Below, one piece after another: positions 49,644-58,213 of a DNA stretch of 64,000 bases (its first letter is position 1; each line of letters opens with the position of its first letter). The translations under genes were made by a program, and so were the position numbers. The notes under the pieces were generated by a model. The model had not been told where the DNA came from and searched no databases. It saw nothing but the letters and a program-made list of their open reading frames with translations. Origin of the DNA: Streptomyces ficellus (GTDB lineage: Bacteria; Actinomycetota; Actinomycetes; Streptomycetales; Streptomycetaceae); the NCBI RefSeq assembly GCF_009739905.1, contig NZ_CP034279.1, positions 1,054,001-1,118,000 of the forward strand, in the 5' to 3' direction.

Positions 49644-52496
49644 GTGAGGTCGGCGCCGTACCCCTCCGCGCCATGCGCCCCCTCGACGTACGGCGGCGGC
49701 CAGCAGCCGGAACGACCCGCCCCGGTCGGCCGGGCCGACCTGCTGGCCCGCTGCGAACGCGTCCTGCTCAGCCGGGGGCGCGCCCTGCTGACCGGGCCGC
49801 CCGGGGTCGGCAAGACCGAGGTGGCCCAGGCCGCCGCCGAGCAGGCCTCGGCGCGCGGCGAGACGGTCGTGTGGCTCGCCCCGCAGCCCGCGGACCAGGG
49901 CATGGCCGGGGCGGCCGCGGCGGCGCTCGTCGCCTCCGTACCCGCCTTCGCGCTCGACGGCCTGCCGGGGCCGCAGCGCGAGGCCGTCGCCGTGCTCTGC
50001 CGGGAGTCCGCCGCGCCGGCCCTCGGCTGGGACCCGATCGCCCTGCGGCTGGCCCTCGCGGGCATCCTGCGCACCCTGGCCGAACGGTCCCCCGTCCTCC
50101 TGGTCGTCGACGACGCCCAGCGCATCGACGCCGACAGCGCGGACCTGCTCCGGTTCGCCCTGCACCTCGCGCCGCCCGCGCTGCGGGTGGTCGCCGTCGA
50201 GACGCCGGCGCTGTACGCGGGCGGCGGGGCCGCCGCCGGGGGCGCGCCCATGCCCCTGTGGGTGGCCTCCGAGGCCGACATCCTGCTGGTGCCGCCGCTC
50301 CAGGCCGACGAGATGGCCGAGCTCCTGGTCCACCACCGGCTGCCGTCCCGGCTCGCCGGGCGCATCCACCGGGCCAGCGGCGGCAACCCCCGCCTCGCGC
50401 TGGCCGTGGGCCGCTCCCTGGCCGACGCCCGCACGCCGGTGCACCACGCCGAGGCACTGCCGCTGTCGGGGCGCGCCCGGGACGTCGCGCGCCGGATGCT
50501 GGCGCCCGCCTCCGCCTCCGTACGGGCGACGCTGCTGCTCGCCGCGCTGGCGCTGCGCCCCACCACCGCGCTGCTGCGCCGGGCGGGGCGGCCGACGGCG
50601 GAGGCGGAGCTGGCCGCCGCGGAGCGCGCCGGACTGATATCCCTGACCGAGGACGGGACGGTGGCGTTCACGGCCGGGCTCCTGCCGACCACGCTGGTCC
50701 ACGACACCTGCTGGACCGAGCGCAGCGAGGGGCACGCCGCGCTCGCCGGGGTGGCGGACGACCCGGTGGAGGCGGTACGGCACCGGGCGCTGGCCAACGA
50801 CGTGCCCGACGAGGAGCTGGCCGCCGAGGTCGCCGCGGCGGCCGACACGGCACGCCGGCGCGGCAACAGCACCCTCGCCGCCGAACTGGCGCTGCTGGCC
50901 GCCGAGACGACCCCCGCGAACCTGGGCCGCCGCCGGCTGGACCGGCTGGTGGACGCCGCCGAGGAGGCGGCCCGGGCCGCCCGCGCGGACCTGGCGATGC
51001 GTGCCGCGGCCGACCTGCTGGCCCGGGACGCGACGCCCGCCGACCGGGTCAGGGCGCGGCTCGCCGTGCTGGACACGGCGGGCCAGGGGCTGACCGATCT
51101 GGACGAGATCTACGTCCACGCGATGGAGGACTCCGAGGGGGAGCCCGCGCTGCGGGCCGCGGTGCAGCTGCGCCTGGCGGTGAAGTACGTCCTCGCGGAC
51201 GGCGACCCGGTGCGGTCCCGGGCCGCGGCGGTCGAGTCGGCGGCCCTCGCCAGGTCAGTGGGCGACCGGCACACCGCCGTGCAGGCGCTGACCCAGCAGG
51301 CCCGGATGGACCGGGTGCTCGGCTCGCCGGACGCGGAGCGGACGCTGGCCGAGGCGCGGGCCCTGGAGATGACCGACCGGCCGCTCGGGGTCCGCAACAC
51401 CGCCCAGATCCTGACGATCCGCCACGCCCTGTTCGACGACCGTCTCACCGAGGCCCGTGACCAGCTGTACGCGCTGCTGCCGCTGGTCGAGCGGCGCGGC
51501 CCGGTCGAGGACGCGATCGAGTTGTTCCGTACGCTCGCCGAGGTGGAGGCGCGGCGCGGTCAGTGCGCGGCGGCGCTGGGGCACGCCGAGCGGTCGCTCG
51601 CGCTGACGCTGGAGGCGGGGCTCTCGCCGGGGCCCGCGTGGTACGCGCTGGCGCTGGCCGAGACCGCGGGCGGCAGTTTCGCGCGGGCCGCCGGGTACGC
51701 GCGGCGCAGCGTCCGGGCGTCGGAGGAGGAGGGCGACCACGTCTTCCTGTCACGCAGCCTGTACGCGCTGGGGCGCGTCCAACTGATCACCGGGGACGTC
51801 GCGGGGGCGCTGGAGGCGCTGCGGCGGGTGCGGGACGGCGAGGGCACCCAGTGCGCGGTGGACCCGTCCATGCTGCGCTGGCACGAGGAGCTGGCCGAGG
51901 CGCTGCTCGCGGGCGACGCCCTGGACGAGGCGCAGGCCCTGCTGGCCGATGTGGGCCCGGTCGCGGAACGGCTGGGCCGCTCCACCGTGCTGCTCGGCTG
52001 TGACCGGGTGTACGCGCTGTGCCTGGCCGCGGGCGGCAAGACCGACGAGGCGGTGGACCTGCTGGTGGAGACGGCCGACCGGTTCGCCGCGCACGGGCTC
52101 GTGCTGGAGCAGGGGCGCTGCCTGATCGCCCTGGCGCGGGTGGAGCGGCGTCGCCGCAGGCGGTCGGCCGCGCAGGCGGCGATGCAGGCGGCGTCCGCGG
52201 TGTTCGAGCGGGCGGGCGCCGTGCCGTGGCTGGGGCTGACCGCGGAGAGCCCGTCCCCCGCCGATTCGGCCCCGGCGCCCGCCGCCGGGACCGCCCTGTC
52301 CCGGCTGACCGAGGCCGAGCTGCGGCTCGCCCGGCTCGTCGGCGAGGGCGCCAGCAACCAGGAGGCGGCGGCGCGGCTCTACCTGAGCGTGAAGACGGTC
52401 GAGGCGCGGCTGACCCGGATCTACCAGAAGCTGGACGTCCGCTCCCGCGCCCAGCTGGCGACGGCCCTCAACGGACCCGCCGCGACCGCGCGCTGA
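49644..52496 (+). CDS. LAL-type LuxR family transcriptional regulator
   Basis: 950 residues. An AAA-type ATPase is N-terminal, with Walker A TGPPGVGKTE (50-59) and Walker B-like LLVVDDAQRID. A long helical/TPR-like middle follows (about 250-860, with many Ala-rich helices such as LYALGRVQLITGDVAGALEALRRVRDG). A C-terminal LuxR helix-turn-helix ends it (about 885-945, LTEAELRLARLVGEGASNQEAAARLYLSVKTVEARLTRIYQKLDVRSRAQL). Such large regulators often control pathway-specific clusters. GTG 49644 has GGAGGG about 12 bases upstream, a weak fit; earlier in-frame codons give a low-complexity tail. The gene is followed 65 bases later by the ester-cyclase-like gene. Confidence 0.9.
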   Translation: MRSAPYPSAPCAPSTYGGGQQPERPAPVGRADLLARCERVLLSRGRALLTGPPGVGKTEVAQAAAEQASARGETVVWLAPQPADQGMAGAAAAALVASVPAFALDGLPGPQREAVAVLCRESAAPALGWDPIALRLALAGILRTLAERSPVLLVVDDAQRIDADSADLLRFALHLAPPALRVVAVETPALYAGGGAAAGGAPMPLWVASEADILLVPPLQADEMAELLVHHRLPSRLAGRIHRASGGNPRLALAVGRSLADARTPVHHAEALPLSGRARDVARRMLAPASASVRATLLLAALALRPTTALLRRAGRPTAEAELAAAERAGLISLTEDGTVAFTAGLLPTTLVHDTCWTERSEGHAALAGVADDPVEAVRHRALANDVPDEELAAEVAAAADTARRRGNSTLAAELALLAAETTPANLGRRRLDRLVDAAEEAARAARADLAMRAAADLLARDATPADRVRARLAVLDTAGQGLTDLDEIYVHAMEDSEGEPALRAAVQLRLAVKYVLADGDPVRSRAAAVESAALARSVGDRHTAVQALTQQARMDRVLGSPDAERTLAEARALEMTDRPLGVRNTAQILTIRHALFDDRLTEARDQLYALLPLVERRGPVEDAIELFRTLAEVEARRGQCAAALGHAERSLALTLEAGLSPGPAWYALALAETAGGSFARAAGYARRSVRASEEEGDHVFLSRSLYALGRVQLITGDVAGALEALRRVRDGEGTQCAVDPSMLRWHEELAEALLAGDALDEAQALLADVGPVAERLGRSTVLLGCDRVYALCLAAGGKTDEAVDLLVETADRFAAHGLVLEQGRCLIALARVERRRRRRSAAQAAMQAASAVFERAGAVPWLGLTAESPSPADSAPAPAAGTALSRLTEAELRLARLVGEGASNQEAAARLYLSVKTVEARLTRIYQKLDVRSRAQLATALNGPAATAR

Positions 52497-52561
52497 GCCT
52501 GCCGCGCCCCGGAGACCGGCATACGCTGAAAGCAGCAGTCGCTCCAATGGTGGGAGGCGTT

Positions 52562-53260
52562 ATGACATTCGTCCAGATCATCGACTGCAAGACCGACCGG
52601 GTCGAGGAGATGAACCGGCTGCTGGACAGCTGGGCCGAGGCGACCCAGGGTAAGCGGACGGCCACGCACGCGATGATGGGCCGGGACCGTTCGGACTCCA
52701 CACACGTGCTGGAGATCGTCGAATTCCCTTCCTACGAGGAGGCGATGGAGAACTCGCGGCTGCCCGAGACCAACCGGATCTTCCAGGAGATGACGGCCCT
52801 GTGCGACGGCGAGCCGACCTTCACCGACCTGGACGTCGTCCGGGACGAGCAGCTCAACAAGCTCGTCGTCCAGCGGTTCGTCGACCAGGTGATCAACCAG
52901 GCGAACGCGTCCGCCGCCGACGAGCTGTGCACCGCCGGCTACCGCGAGCACGACCCCGGCAATTCCTCGTACGACGTGGACCTGGAGACGGCGAAGAACG
53001 AGACCCGGGAGATCATGGAGGCGTTCGAGCCGAGGTGCACCATCGAGGGCCTGGTGGCCGAGGGTGACACCGTGTGCTGCCGCATGTCGTTCACGGGCCG
53101 CCACGTCGGCGCGTACCGCGGCATCGAGGCGACCGGCCGCGAACTGGCCATCACCGGGCACGCCACGTTCCGCTGCGAGGGCGGCAGGATCGCGGAGAGC
53201 TGGTGGAACGTCGACGAGATGGGGCTGATGCGTCAGCTGGGCGTCGTGTCGGAGGGATAG
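52562..53260 (+). CDS. Ester-cyclase (SnoaL-like) protein with N-terminal dimeric alpha/beta-barrel-like domain
   Basis: 232 residues. N-terminal domain (1-90, TFVQIIDCKTDRVEEMNRLLDSW, resembling an ABM/EthD-type ferredoxin-like fold) and C-terminal SnoaL-like ester-cyclase domain (about 95-225, with VVQRFVDQVINQANASAADELC, YREHDP, EAFEPRCTIEGLVAEGDTVCCRMSFTGRH and ITGHATFRCEGGRIAESWWNVDEMG). SnoaL-like proteins include polyketide cyclases and small-molecule isomerases; the substrate is unknown. GGGAGG stands 4 bases before ATG 52562. Same-strand position after the LAL regulator suggests regulation by it. Confidence 0.82.
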   Translation: MTFVQIIDCKTDRVEEMNRLLDSWAEATQGKRTATHAMMGRDRSDSTHVLEIVEFPSYEEAMENSRLPETNRIFQEMTALCDGEPTFTDLDVVRDEQLNKLVVQRFVDQVINQANASAADELCTAGYREHDPGNSSYDVDLETAKNETREIMEAFEPRCTIEGLVAEGDTVCCRMSFTGRHVGAYRGIEATGRELAITGHATFRCEGGRIAESWWNVDEMGLMRQLGVVSEG

Positions 53261-53324
53261 CCCGCCCATCGATGGTGCGTTATATCGCTTGGTGCGTCCG
53301 TCGCACCGCCGTAGGGTCGCGGGC

Positions 53325-53708
53325 ATGTCCGTGCGACGTCGTATGCGTGAAGCCCTGCCGGAGGCGATGCGGGCCCGGGACAGGACGGCGGTGAGCGCCC
53401 TGCGCTCCACCCTCGCCGCCCTGGACAACGCCGAGGCGGTGCCGGTGGACGAGTCGGCACCGCGTGCGACGGCGATCGAGGGACTGCCGGCCGGAGCCGG
53501 TGCCACGGAGGCCGCCCGCCGTGAGCTGACCGAGTCCGGTGTGGTGGACCTGGTACGCGCCGAGGCGGCCGAACGGCTGGACGTGGCGGCCCGGTTGACC
53601 GCCCCCGCCCCCGCCCACGCCGAGCGCGCCGCACGCCTCCGCGCGGAGGCGGCCGTGCTGCTGCGCTTCCTGGAGACCACCGACAGCCAGGGCTCCCGCA
53701 GCGTGTAG
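53325..53708 (+). CDS. GatB/YqeY-domain protein
   Basis: 127 residues matching YqeY: VRRRMREALPEAMRARDRTAVSALRSTLAALDNAEAV at the N-terminus, and a helical C-terminus (LTESGVVDLVRAEAAERLDVAARLTA). YqeY proteins resemble the tRNA-binding tail of GatB and have no settled role. ATG 53325 starts the family motif; an in-frame codon 36 bases upstream would add a basic tail. Confidence 0.82.
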   Translation: MSVRRRMREALPEAMRARDRTAVSALRSTLAALDNAEAVPVDESAPRATAIEGLPAGAGATEAARRELTESGVVDLVRAEAAERLDVAARLTAPAPAHAERAARLRAEAAVLLRFLETTDSQGSRSV

Positions 53709-53709
53709 G

Positions 53710-53740
53710 GCCCGGGAGCGGCGGTCAGGGTCTCCCGGGC
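53710..53740. terminator. Convergent hairpin terminator
   Basis: GCCCGGGAG (53710-53718) pairs with CTCCCGGGC (53732-53740) across 13 bases, between the convergent YqeY and DUF5133 genes. Imperfect direct repeats of GTCAGG-TCTCCCGG-CGCC follow. Confidence 0.5.
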
Positions 53741-53762
53741 GCCGTCAGGTCTCCCGGCGCCG

Positions 53763-53996
53763 TCAGGGCGTCGCCGTGAGCAGGGAGTCGTCCTCCGGCC
53801 GGGCGCCCGGCAGGCGGTGGCGGGCGGCGACCAGGGCCGTGTCCACGTCCGCCGTCCCGGTGGCCACGCACAGGGTGCGGGCGAGTTCGTCCATGCGGTC
53901 CCTGACCTCCTCGGTGCCCGCCTCGGCGTGCAGCAGCCGCAGGGTCTCGTACTGCTCGACCAGGTTGTTCAGGACGGCGGGGTGAGCCATCAGCAC
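53763..53996 (-). CDS. DUF5133 protein
   Basis: 77 residues of DUF5133 type: MAHPAVLNNLVEQYETLRLL, then DRMDELARTLCVATGTADVDTALVAARHRLPGARPEDDSLL, a conserved Streptomyces-type small helical protein of unknown function. GTG 53996 has GGAG about 7 bases upstream; ATG 53990 is the alternative. It is divergent from the homocysteine methyltransferase gene. Confidence 0.85.
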   Translation of the reverse strand: MLMAHPAVLNNLVEQYETLRLLHAEAGTEEVRDRMDELARTLCVATGTADVDTALVAARHRLPGARPEDDSLLTATP

Positions 53997-54109
53997 GGTG
54001 GTCTCCTTCCTGACGACGGGCGCCGGTTGTCTCGTGGGGGCCTGCTACCCGGTGATCCGTTCCGCATGCCCGGGCGTTCCGGAACCGGCGAACGCGCTAG
54101 CTTCACCCC

Positions 54110-55051
54110 ATGACCAGCGCAGCCGCCCCCGCCTTCGCCGAGGCGCTCACCTCCTCGGACTCCCCCCTCGTCCTGGACGGCGGGCTGTCGAACCAGCTGG
54201 AGGCCGCCGGGCACGACCTGAGCGACGAGCTGTGGTCGGCGCGGCTCCTCGCCGACCGGCCGGAGGCGCTCGTGGCGGCGCACCTCGCCTACTACGAGGC
54301 GGGCGCGAGCGTCGTGACGACGGCCGGCTACCAGGCCACCTTCGAGGGCTTCGCGCGTCGCGGCATCGGGCACGACCGGGCAGCCGGGCTCCTGGCGCTC
54401 AGCGTCGAGCTGGGCCGTGAGGCGGCCCGGCGCGCCGGGGCCAGGGCGCCCGGCCGGCCGCTGTGGGTGGCCGCGTCCGCGGGACCGTACGGCGCGATGC
54501 TCGCCGACGGGTCGGAGTACCGGGGCCGGTACGGTCTGGGCGTCGCCGAGCTGGAGCGGTTCCACCGCCCGCGGCTGGAGGTGCTGGCCGCCGCCCGTCC
54601 CGACGTCCTGGCGCTGGAGACCGTGCCGGACGCGGACGAGGCGCGGGCCCTGGTGCGGGCGGTGCGCGGGCTCGGCGTGCCGGCGTGGCTGTCGTACACG
54701 GTCGAGGGGGACCGGACGCGGGCGGGCGACCCGCTGGAGGAGGCGTTCGCGGTGGCGGCGGCGTGCGAGGAGATCGTCGCCGTCGGGGTGAACTGCTGTG
54801 CGCCCGAGGACGCCGGGCGCGCGGTCGCGGTCGCGGCGCGGGTCACCGGCAGGCCCGTGGTGGTGTACCCGAACAGCGGTGAGGCGTGGGACGCGGAGGC
54901 CCGGACGTGGCGCGGGCGTTCGACGTTCTCGGCCGCCCGGGTGAGCGACTGGCGGGAGGCGGGGGCGCGGCTGATCGGCGGCTGTTGCCGCGTCGGGCCG
55001 GACGAGATCGCCGAGCTGGCCGCGAGGAGCGGTGCGGGCCCGACGCGCTGA
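54110..55051 (+). CDS. mmuM: Homocysteine S-methyltransferase (MmuM-type)
   Basis: 313 residues. LVLDGGLSNQLEAAGHDLSDELWSARLL opens the family fold. The zinc ligands are C229 (VNCCAPED), C292 and C293 (GGCCRVGP). It moves a methyl group from S-methylmethionine or SAM to homocysteine to give methionine. ATG 54110 starts the family motif within about 15 residues. It is monocistronic, and a hairpin follows the stop. Confidence 0.9.
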   Translation: MTSAAAPAFAEALTSSDSPLVLDGGLSNQLEAAGHDLSDELWSARLLADRPEALVAAHLAYYEAGASVVTTAGYQATFEGFARRGIGHDRAAGLLALSVELGREAARRAGARAPGRPLWVAASAGPYGAMLADGSEYRGRYGLGVAELERFHRPRLEVLAAARPDVLALETVPDADEARALVRAVRGLGVPAWLSYTVEGDRTRAGDPLEEAFAVAAACEEIVAVGVNCCAPEDAGRAVAVAARVTGRPVVVYPNSGEAWDAEARTWRGRSTFSAARVSDWREAGARLIGGCCRVGPDEIAELAARSGAGPTR

Positions 55052-55064
55052 CCGTTCGGCCGTT

Positions 55065-55083
55065 GACCGGCTCGGTGCCGGTC
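55065..55083 (+). terminator. Short hairpin after mmuM
   Basis: GACCGGC (55065-55071) pairs with GCCGGTC (55077-55083) across TCGGT, 14 bases after the stop. Confidence 0.35.
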
Positions 55084-55220
55084 GATCACCATGCCGGTGT
55101 CGCTGATGTGCCGACGCCCGGGAGTGATGCGATGCCGACCGCGCCCGTCCACCGCACACCGCCGCGCGTCCGCACCCCGCCGCTGTTCGCGAGGCGCGGG
55201 CGCGAGAGGCCGGTGTCCCT

Positions 55221-55250
55221 GGCATGAGCGTTCCCGGCATGAGCGTTCCC
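55221..55250 (+). repeat. 15-bp tandem duplication containing the start codon
   Basis: GGCATGAGCGTTCCC occurs twice in tandem (55221-55235 and 55236-55250), giving two in-frame ATGs (55224, 55239) for the DUF2264 gene. Confidence 0.8.
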
Positions 55251-57194
55251 CGCGTGTCCGCGTACCTCCGGCTGCCGCCCGACGACCGGGAGTCGAGCCC
55301 GTGGACCGGGTTCACCCGGGCCCACTGGGAGGCGGCCGCGGACGGGCTGGTGCGGGCCGCGTGGCGATGGGCCACGCCGGGCGGGGCGCTGCTGGACCTG
55401 CCGGGGCGGCCGTCGCGCTCCGGGGTGCGCTCCGACGGGCTCGAGGGGTACGCGCGGACGTTCCTGGCGGCCGCGTTCCGCGTCGCGGGCGCCGGTGGGG
55501 CCGATCCGTACGGGCTGCTCGGCCGGTACGCGGACGGGCTGGCGGCCGGCACGCGCGCCCCCGGCCGCGAGGACACCGAGTCGTGGCCGCTGATCCTCGA
55601 CCACCATGTGCGGGGCCAGCCGATGGTCGAGTCGGCGTCCGTGGCGCTCGGGCTGCGGCTGACCCGGCCGTGGCTGTGGGACCGCCTCGACGACGGTGTG
55701 CGGGACCGGGTCGAGGAGTGGCTGCGGGGCGCGCTGGGGCACCTGCCCGCGCCCAACAACTGGTACCTCTTCCCGCTGACCGTCGCCGGGTTCCTGGAGT
55801 CGGTGGGGCGCGGCGACGCCGGGACGCGGCGGGCCGTCGAGCGGGGGCTGGAGCTGCTGGAGGGCTGGTACCGGGGTGACGGCTGGTACACGGACGGCGA
55901 CGGTCGTGCCTTCGACCACTACAACGGCTGGGCCCTGCACCTGTACCCGGTGCTGCACGCCCACCTCGGGGGCGACGCCGCCCTGCTCGGCGTGTACGGG
56001 CCGCGGCTGCGGGAGCACCTGGAGGGGTTGTCGCTGCTGTTCGGCGGCGACGGGGCGCCGGTGCACTTCGGCCGGTCGCTGACGTACCGCTTCGCGGCGG
56101 GTGCGGCGGTGGGCCTCGGGGCGGTGACCGGCCACTCGCCGCTGGCTCCCGGGGTCTCGCGGCGGCTGCTGAGCGGGTGCCTGCGGTACTTCCTGGAGCG
56201 GGGCGCGGTGGACGCGCGGGACGGGCTGCTGACGCCCGGCTGGCACGGCCCCCACGAGGCGTCGCTCCAGGCGTACTCGGGCCCCGCCTCGCCGTACTGG
56301 GCGTCCAAGGCGTTCGTGGCGCTGCTGGCCCCGGCGGCTGATCCGCTGTGGACGGCGCGGGAGGCGGCGGCGCCGGTCGAGGACGGCGGCGACCGGGTGC
56401 TGGCGCTGCCCGCGCCGGGGCTGCTGGTGCAGACGACCGGGGCGGACGGGGTGGCCCGGCTGCACAACCACGGCAGCGACCACGTGCACCCGTCGCAGGG
56501 CGACACGGCCGGCGCGCACGACGTGCTGTACGGGAGGTTCGCCTACTCCACGCGTACGGGACCGACGTCCGCCGCCAACCCGGCGGACAATCTGCTGTCC
56601 GTCGAGGTGGGCGGGGTGGCGTCGGTGCGCTGCCGGATCCGGCCGCTGGGCGCGGGACATGGCGACGGCTGGGGGTGGGCGGCCTCCTGGCACCGGCCGG
56701 TGTTCGCGTCCGGCCCGCCGATGGTGCCGGGGCTGTGCGCGTCGAGCGTGACGGTGGCGCGCGGCCGGTACGAGCTGCGGGCGCACCGGGTGGTGGGCCT
56801 GCCGCGCGGGGCGCGGGTGCGTCTGTCGGGCTGGGCGACCGGCCCGGACGAGCCGCTCGTGTCGCAACTGCGGGGCCTGTACGGGTGGGAGGTCCCGGAC
56901 GCCGAGGAGGTGCGCGCCCCGCAGGGCACCGCGTTCACCCGCTGGGCGGTGCTCCCCCGGCTGTCCACCGCCCCGTCCGGCGGCGGCACGGCGGTGCTGG
57001 TGGCGCTGGCGTCCCTGACGGCCGGCCCGGACGCGGCGCCGCTCGCGGGCGTGGCGGAGGTGGTGCGGGGGTCCGCCGAGCGGGCGGACGGTGAGGTGGT
57101 GGAGGTGCGGTGGGCGGCGGACGGGTCGGTCACCCGGATCGCGTTCACCGCCGGCGCGTGCGCCCCGGGGGTGTCGGTCACGCACGCGCCGTAG
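55224..57194 (+). CDS. DUF2264 protein
   Basis: 656 residues of DUF2264 type: WTGFTRAHWEAAADGLVRAAWRWATPGGALLDLPGRPSRSGVRSDGLEGYARTF, and an (alpha/alpha)-type toroid helical domain (about 20-370, with NNWYLFPLTVAGFLESVG, YTDGDGRAFDHYNGWALHLYPVLHA and FGRSLTYRFAAGAAVGLG), then a beta-rich C-terminal region. The family resembles polysaccharide-degrading or unsaturated glucuronyl-type enzymes, with no settled activity. No signal peptide, so it is probably cytosolic. The start may be either of two tandem ATGs. Its 3' end overlaps the GlxA-type gene by 17 bases. Confidence 0.85.
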   Translation: MSVPGMSVPRVSAYLRLPPDDRESSPWTGFTRAHWEAAADGLVRAAWRWATPGGALLDLPGRPSRSGVRSDGLEGYARTFLAAAFRVAGAGGADPYGLLGRYADGLAAGTRAPGREDTESWPLILDHHVRGQPMVESASVALGLRLTRPWLWDRLDDGVRDRVEEWLRGALGHLPAPNNWYLFPLTVAGFLESVGRGDAGTRRAVERGLELLEGWYRGDGWYTDGDGRAFDHYNGWALHLYPVLHAHLGGDAALLGVYGPRLREHLEGLSLLFGGDGAPVHFGRSLTYRFAAGAAVGLGAVTGHSPLAPGVSRRLLSGCLRYFLERGAVDARDGLLTPGWHGPHEASLQAYSGPASPYWASKAFVALLAPAADPLWTAREAAAPVEDGGDRVLALPAPGLLVQTTGADGVARLHNHGSDHVHPSQGDTAGAHDVLYGRFAYSTRTGPTSAANPADNLLSVEVGGVASVRCRIRPLGAGHGDGWGWAASWHRPVFASGPPMVPGLCASSVTVARGRYELRAHRVVGLPRGARVRLSGWATGPDEPLVSQLRGLYGWEVPDAEEVRAPQGTAFTRWAVLPRLSTAPSGGGTAVLVALASLTAGPDAAPLAGVAEVVRGSAERADGEVVEVRWAADGSVTRIAFTAGACAPGVSVTHAP

Positions 57195-58143
57195 ACAGGG
57201 TGCGGTCGGCGGCCTGGAAGGTGCGGCGGTAGGCCAGCGGGGAGACGCCGATCGCGGCGTGCAGGTGCTGGCGCAGGGAGGTCGCCGTGGCGAAGCCCAC
57301 CTCGCCGGCGATCCGGTCCACGGGCAGGTCGGTGGACTCCAGCAACTGGCGTGCGCGGGCGACGCGTTGCTGGATGAGCCAGCGGCCGGGGCTCATGCCC
57401 GTCTCCTCGCCGAACCGGCGGGCGAAGGTGCGGGCGCTCATCCGCGCGTGCCGGGCGAGGTCGGCGAGGGTGAGCGGGAGGTGCAAGTTCTCCAGCGCCC
57501 AGTGCCGGGTGGCGCCGGTGCCCTGCTCGGAGGTCTCGGGCACCGGCTGCTCGATGTACTGGGCCTGGCCGCCGTCGCGCCAGGGCGGCACCACGCACTT
57601 CCTGGCCACCTGGTTGGCCACCGCGCTGCCGTGGTCCTCGCGCACGACGTGCAGGCAGACGTCCACGCCCGATCCGGCGCCCGCCGAGGTGAGGACCTCT
57701 CCGCCGTCGATGAACAGGACGTCGGGGTCGAGTTCCACGTGCGGGAAGAGCTGCCGGAAGCGGGGCACCAGCGACCAGTGGGTGGTGGCGGTCCGGCCGT
57801 CGAGCAGGCCCGCCGCCGCCAGCAGGAAGGCGCCGGTGCAGATGGACACGATCCGGGTGCCCGGGCGGATCCGCGCGAGCGCGTCGGCGACCGGCCGGGA
57901 CAGCTCGCCGGCGGTGGCGAGCTCCATGTCGTACGGCGGGATGACCACCGTGCCGGCGGTGGCCAGCGCCTCCGGCCCGTGCTCGACGGTGATGGAGAAG
58001 TCGGAGCCGGTGCGCACCGGACGGCCGTCGGCGGAGCAGGTCAGCACCTCGTACCGGCCGTCCGCCGATCCGAAGACCCGGTTGGGGATGCCCAGTTCGA
58101 AGGGATACACGCCGTCGAGGGCGAGGACTACCACACGGTGCAT
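57178..58143 (-). CDS. GlxA-type AraC-family regulator with DJ-1/PfpI sensor domain
   Basis: 321 residues. N-terminal DJ-1/PfpI-like domain (about 1-165, RVVVLALDGVYPFELGIPNRVFG, nucleophile-elbow-like VSICTGAFLLAAAGLL) and C-terminal AraC helix-turn-helix (about 210-315, LTLADLARHARMSARTFARRFGEETGMSPGRWLIQQRVARARQLLESTDLPVDRIAGEVGFATATSLRQH). It probably activates or represses the divergent oxidoreductase gene and itself through the palindrome at 58164-58177. ATG 58143. Confidence 0.92.
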   Translation of the reverse strand: MHRVVVLALDGVYPFELGIPNRVFGSADGRYEVLTCSADGRPVRTGSDFSITVEHGPEALATAGTVVIPPYDMELATAGELSRPVADALARIRPGTRIVSICTGAFLLAAAGLLDGRTATTHWSLVPRFRQLFPHVELDPDVLFIDGGEVLTSAGAGSGVDVCLHVVREDHGSAVANQVARKCVVPPWRDGGQAQYIEQPVPETSEQGTGATRHWALENLHLPLTLADLARHARMSARTFARRFGEETGMSPGRWLIQQRVARARQLLESTDLPVDRIAGEVGFATATSLRQHLHAAIGVSPLAYRRTFQAADRTLSTARA

Positions 58144-58163
58144 GGCACGATCCTATCGCAAAG

Positions 58164-58177
58164 TGGCAATCTTGCCA
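58164..58177. promoter_or_regulatory. Operator-like inverted repeat between GlxA regulator and oxidoreductase
   Basis: TGGCAA (58164-58169) and TTGCCA (58172-58177) flank TC; flanking A/T bases at 58161-58162 and 58179-58180 also pair. The 70-base intergenic region separates divergent genes. Confidence 0.55.
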
Positions 58178-58213
58178 TTTCCCGGGGGCACCGGCCCCGG
58201 CACAGTGGAACGC

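Noticed and set aside
47560..49674. Minus-strand frame of about 704 codons opposite the S8 protease
   Set aside because: Antisense shadow of a gene with a complete catalytic triad; Val/Gly/Arg-rich without domains.
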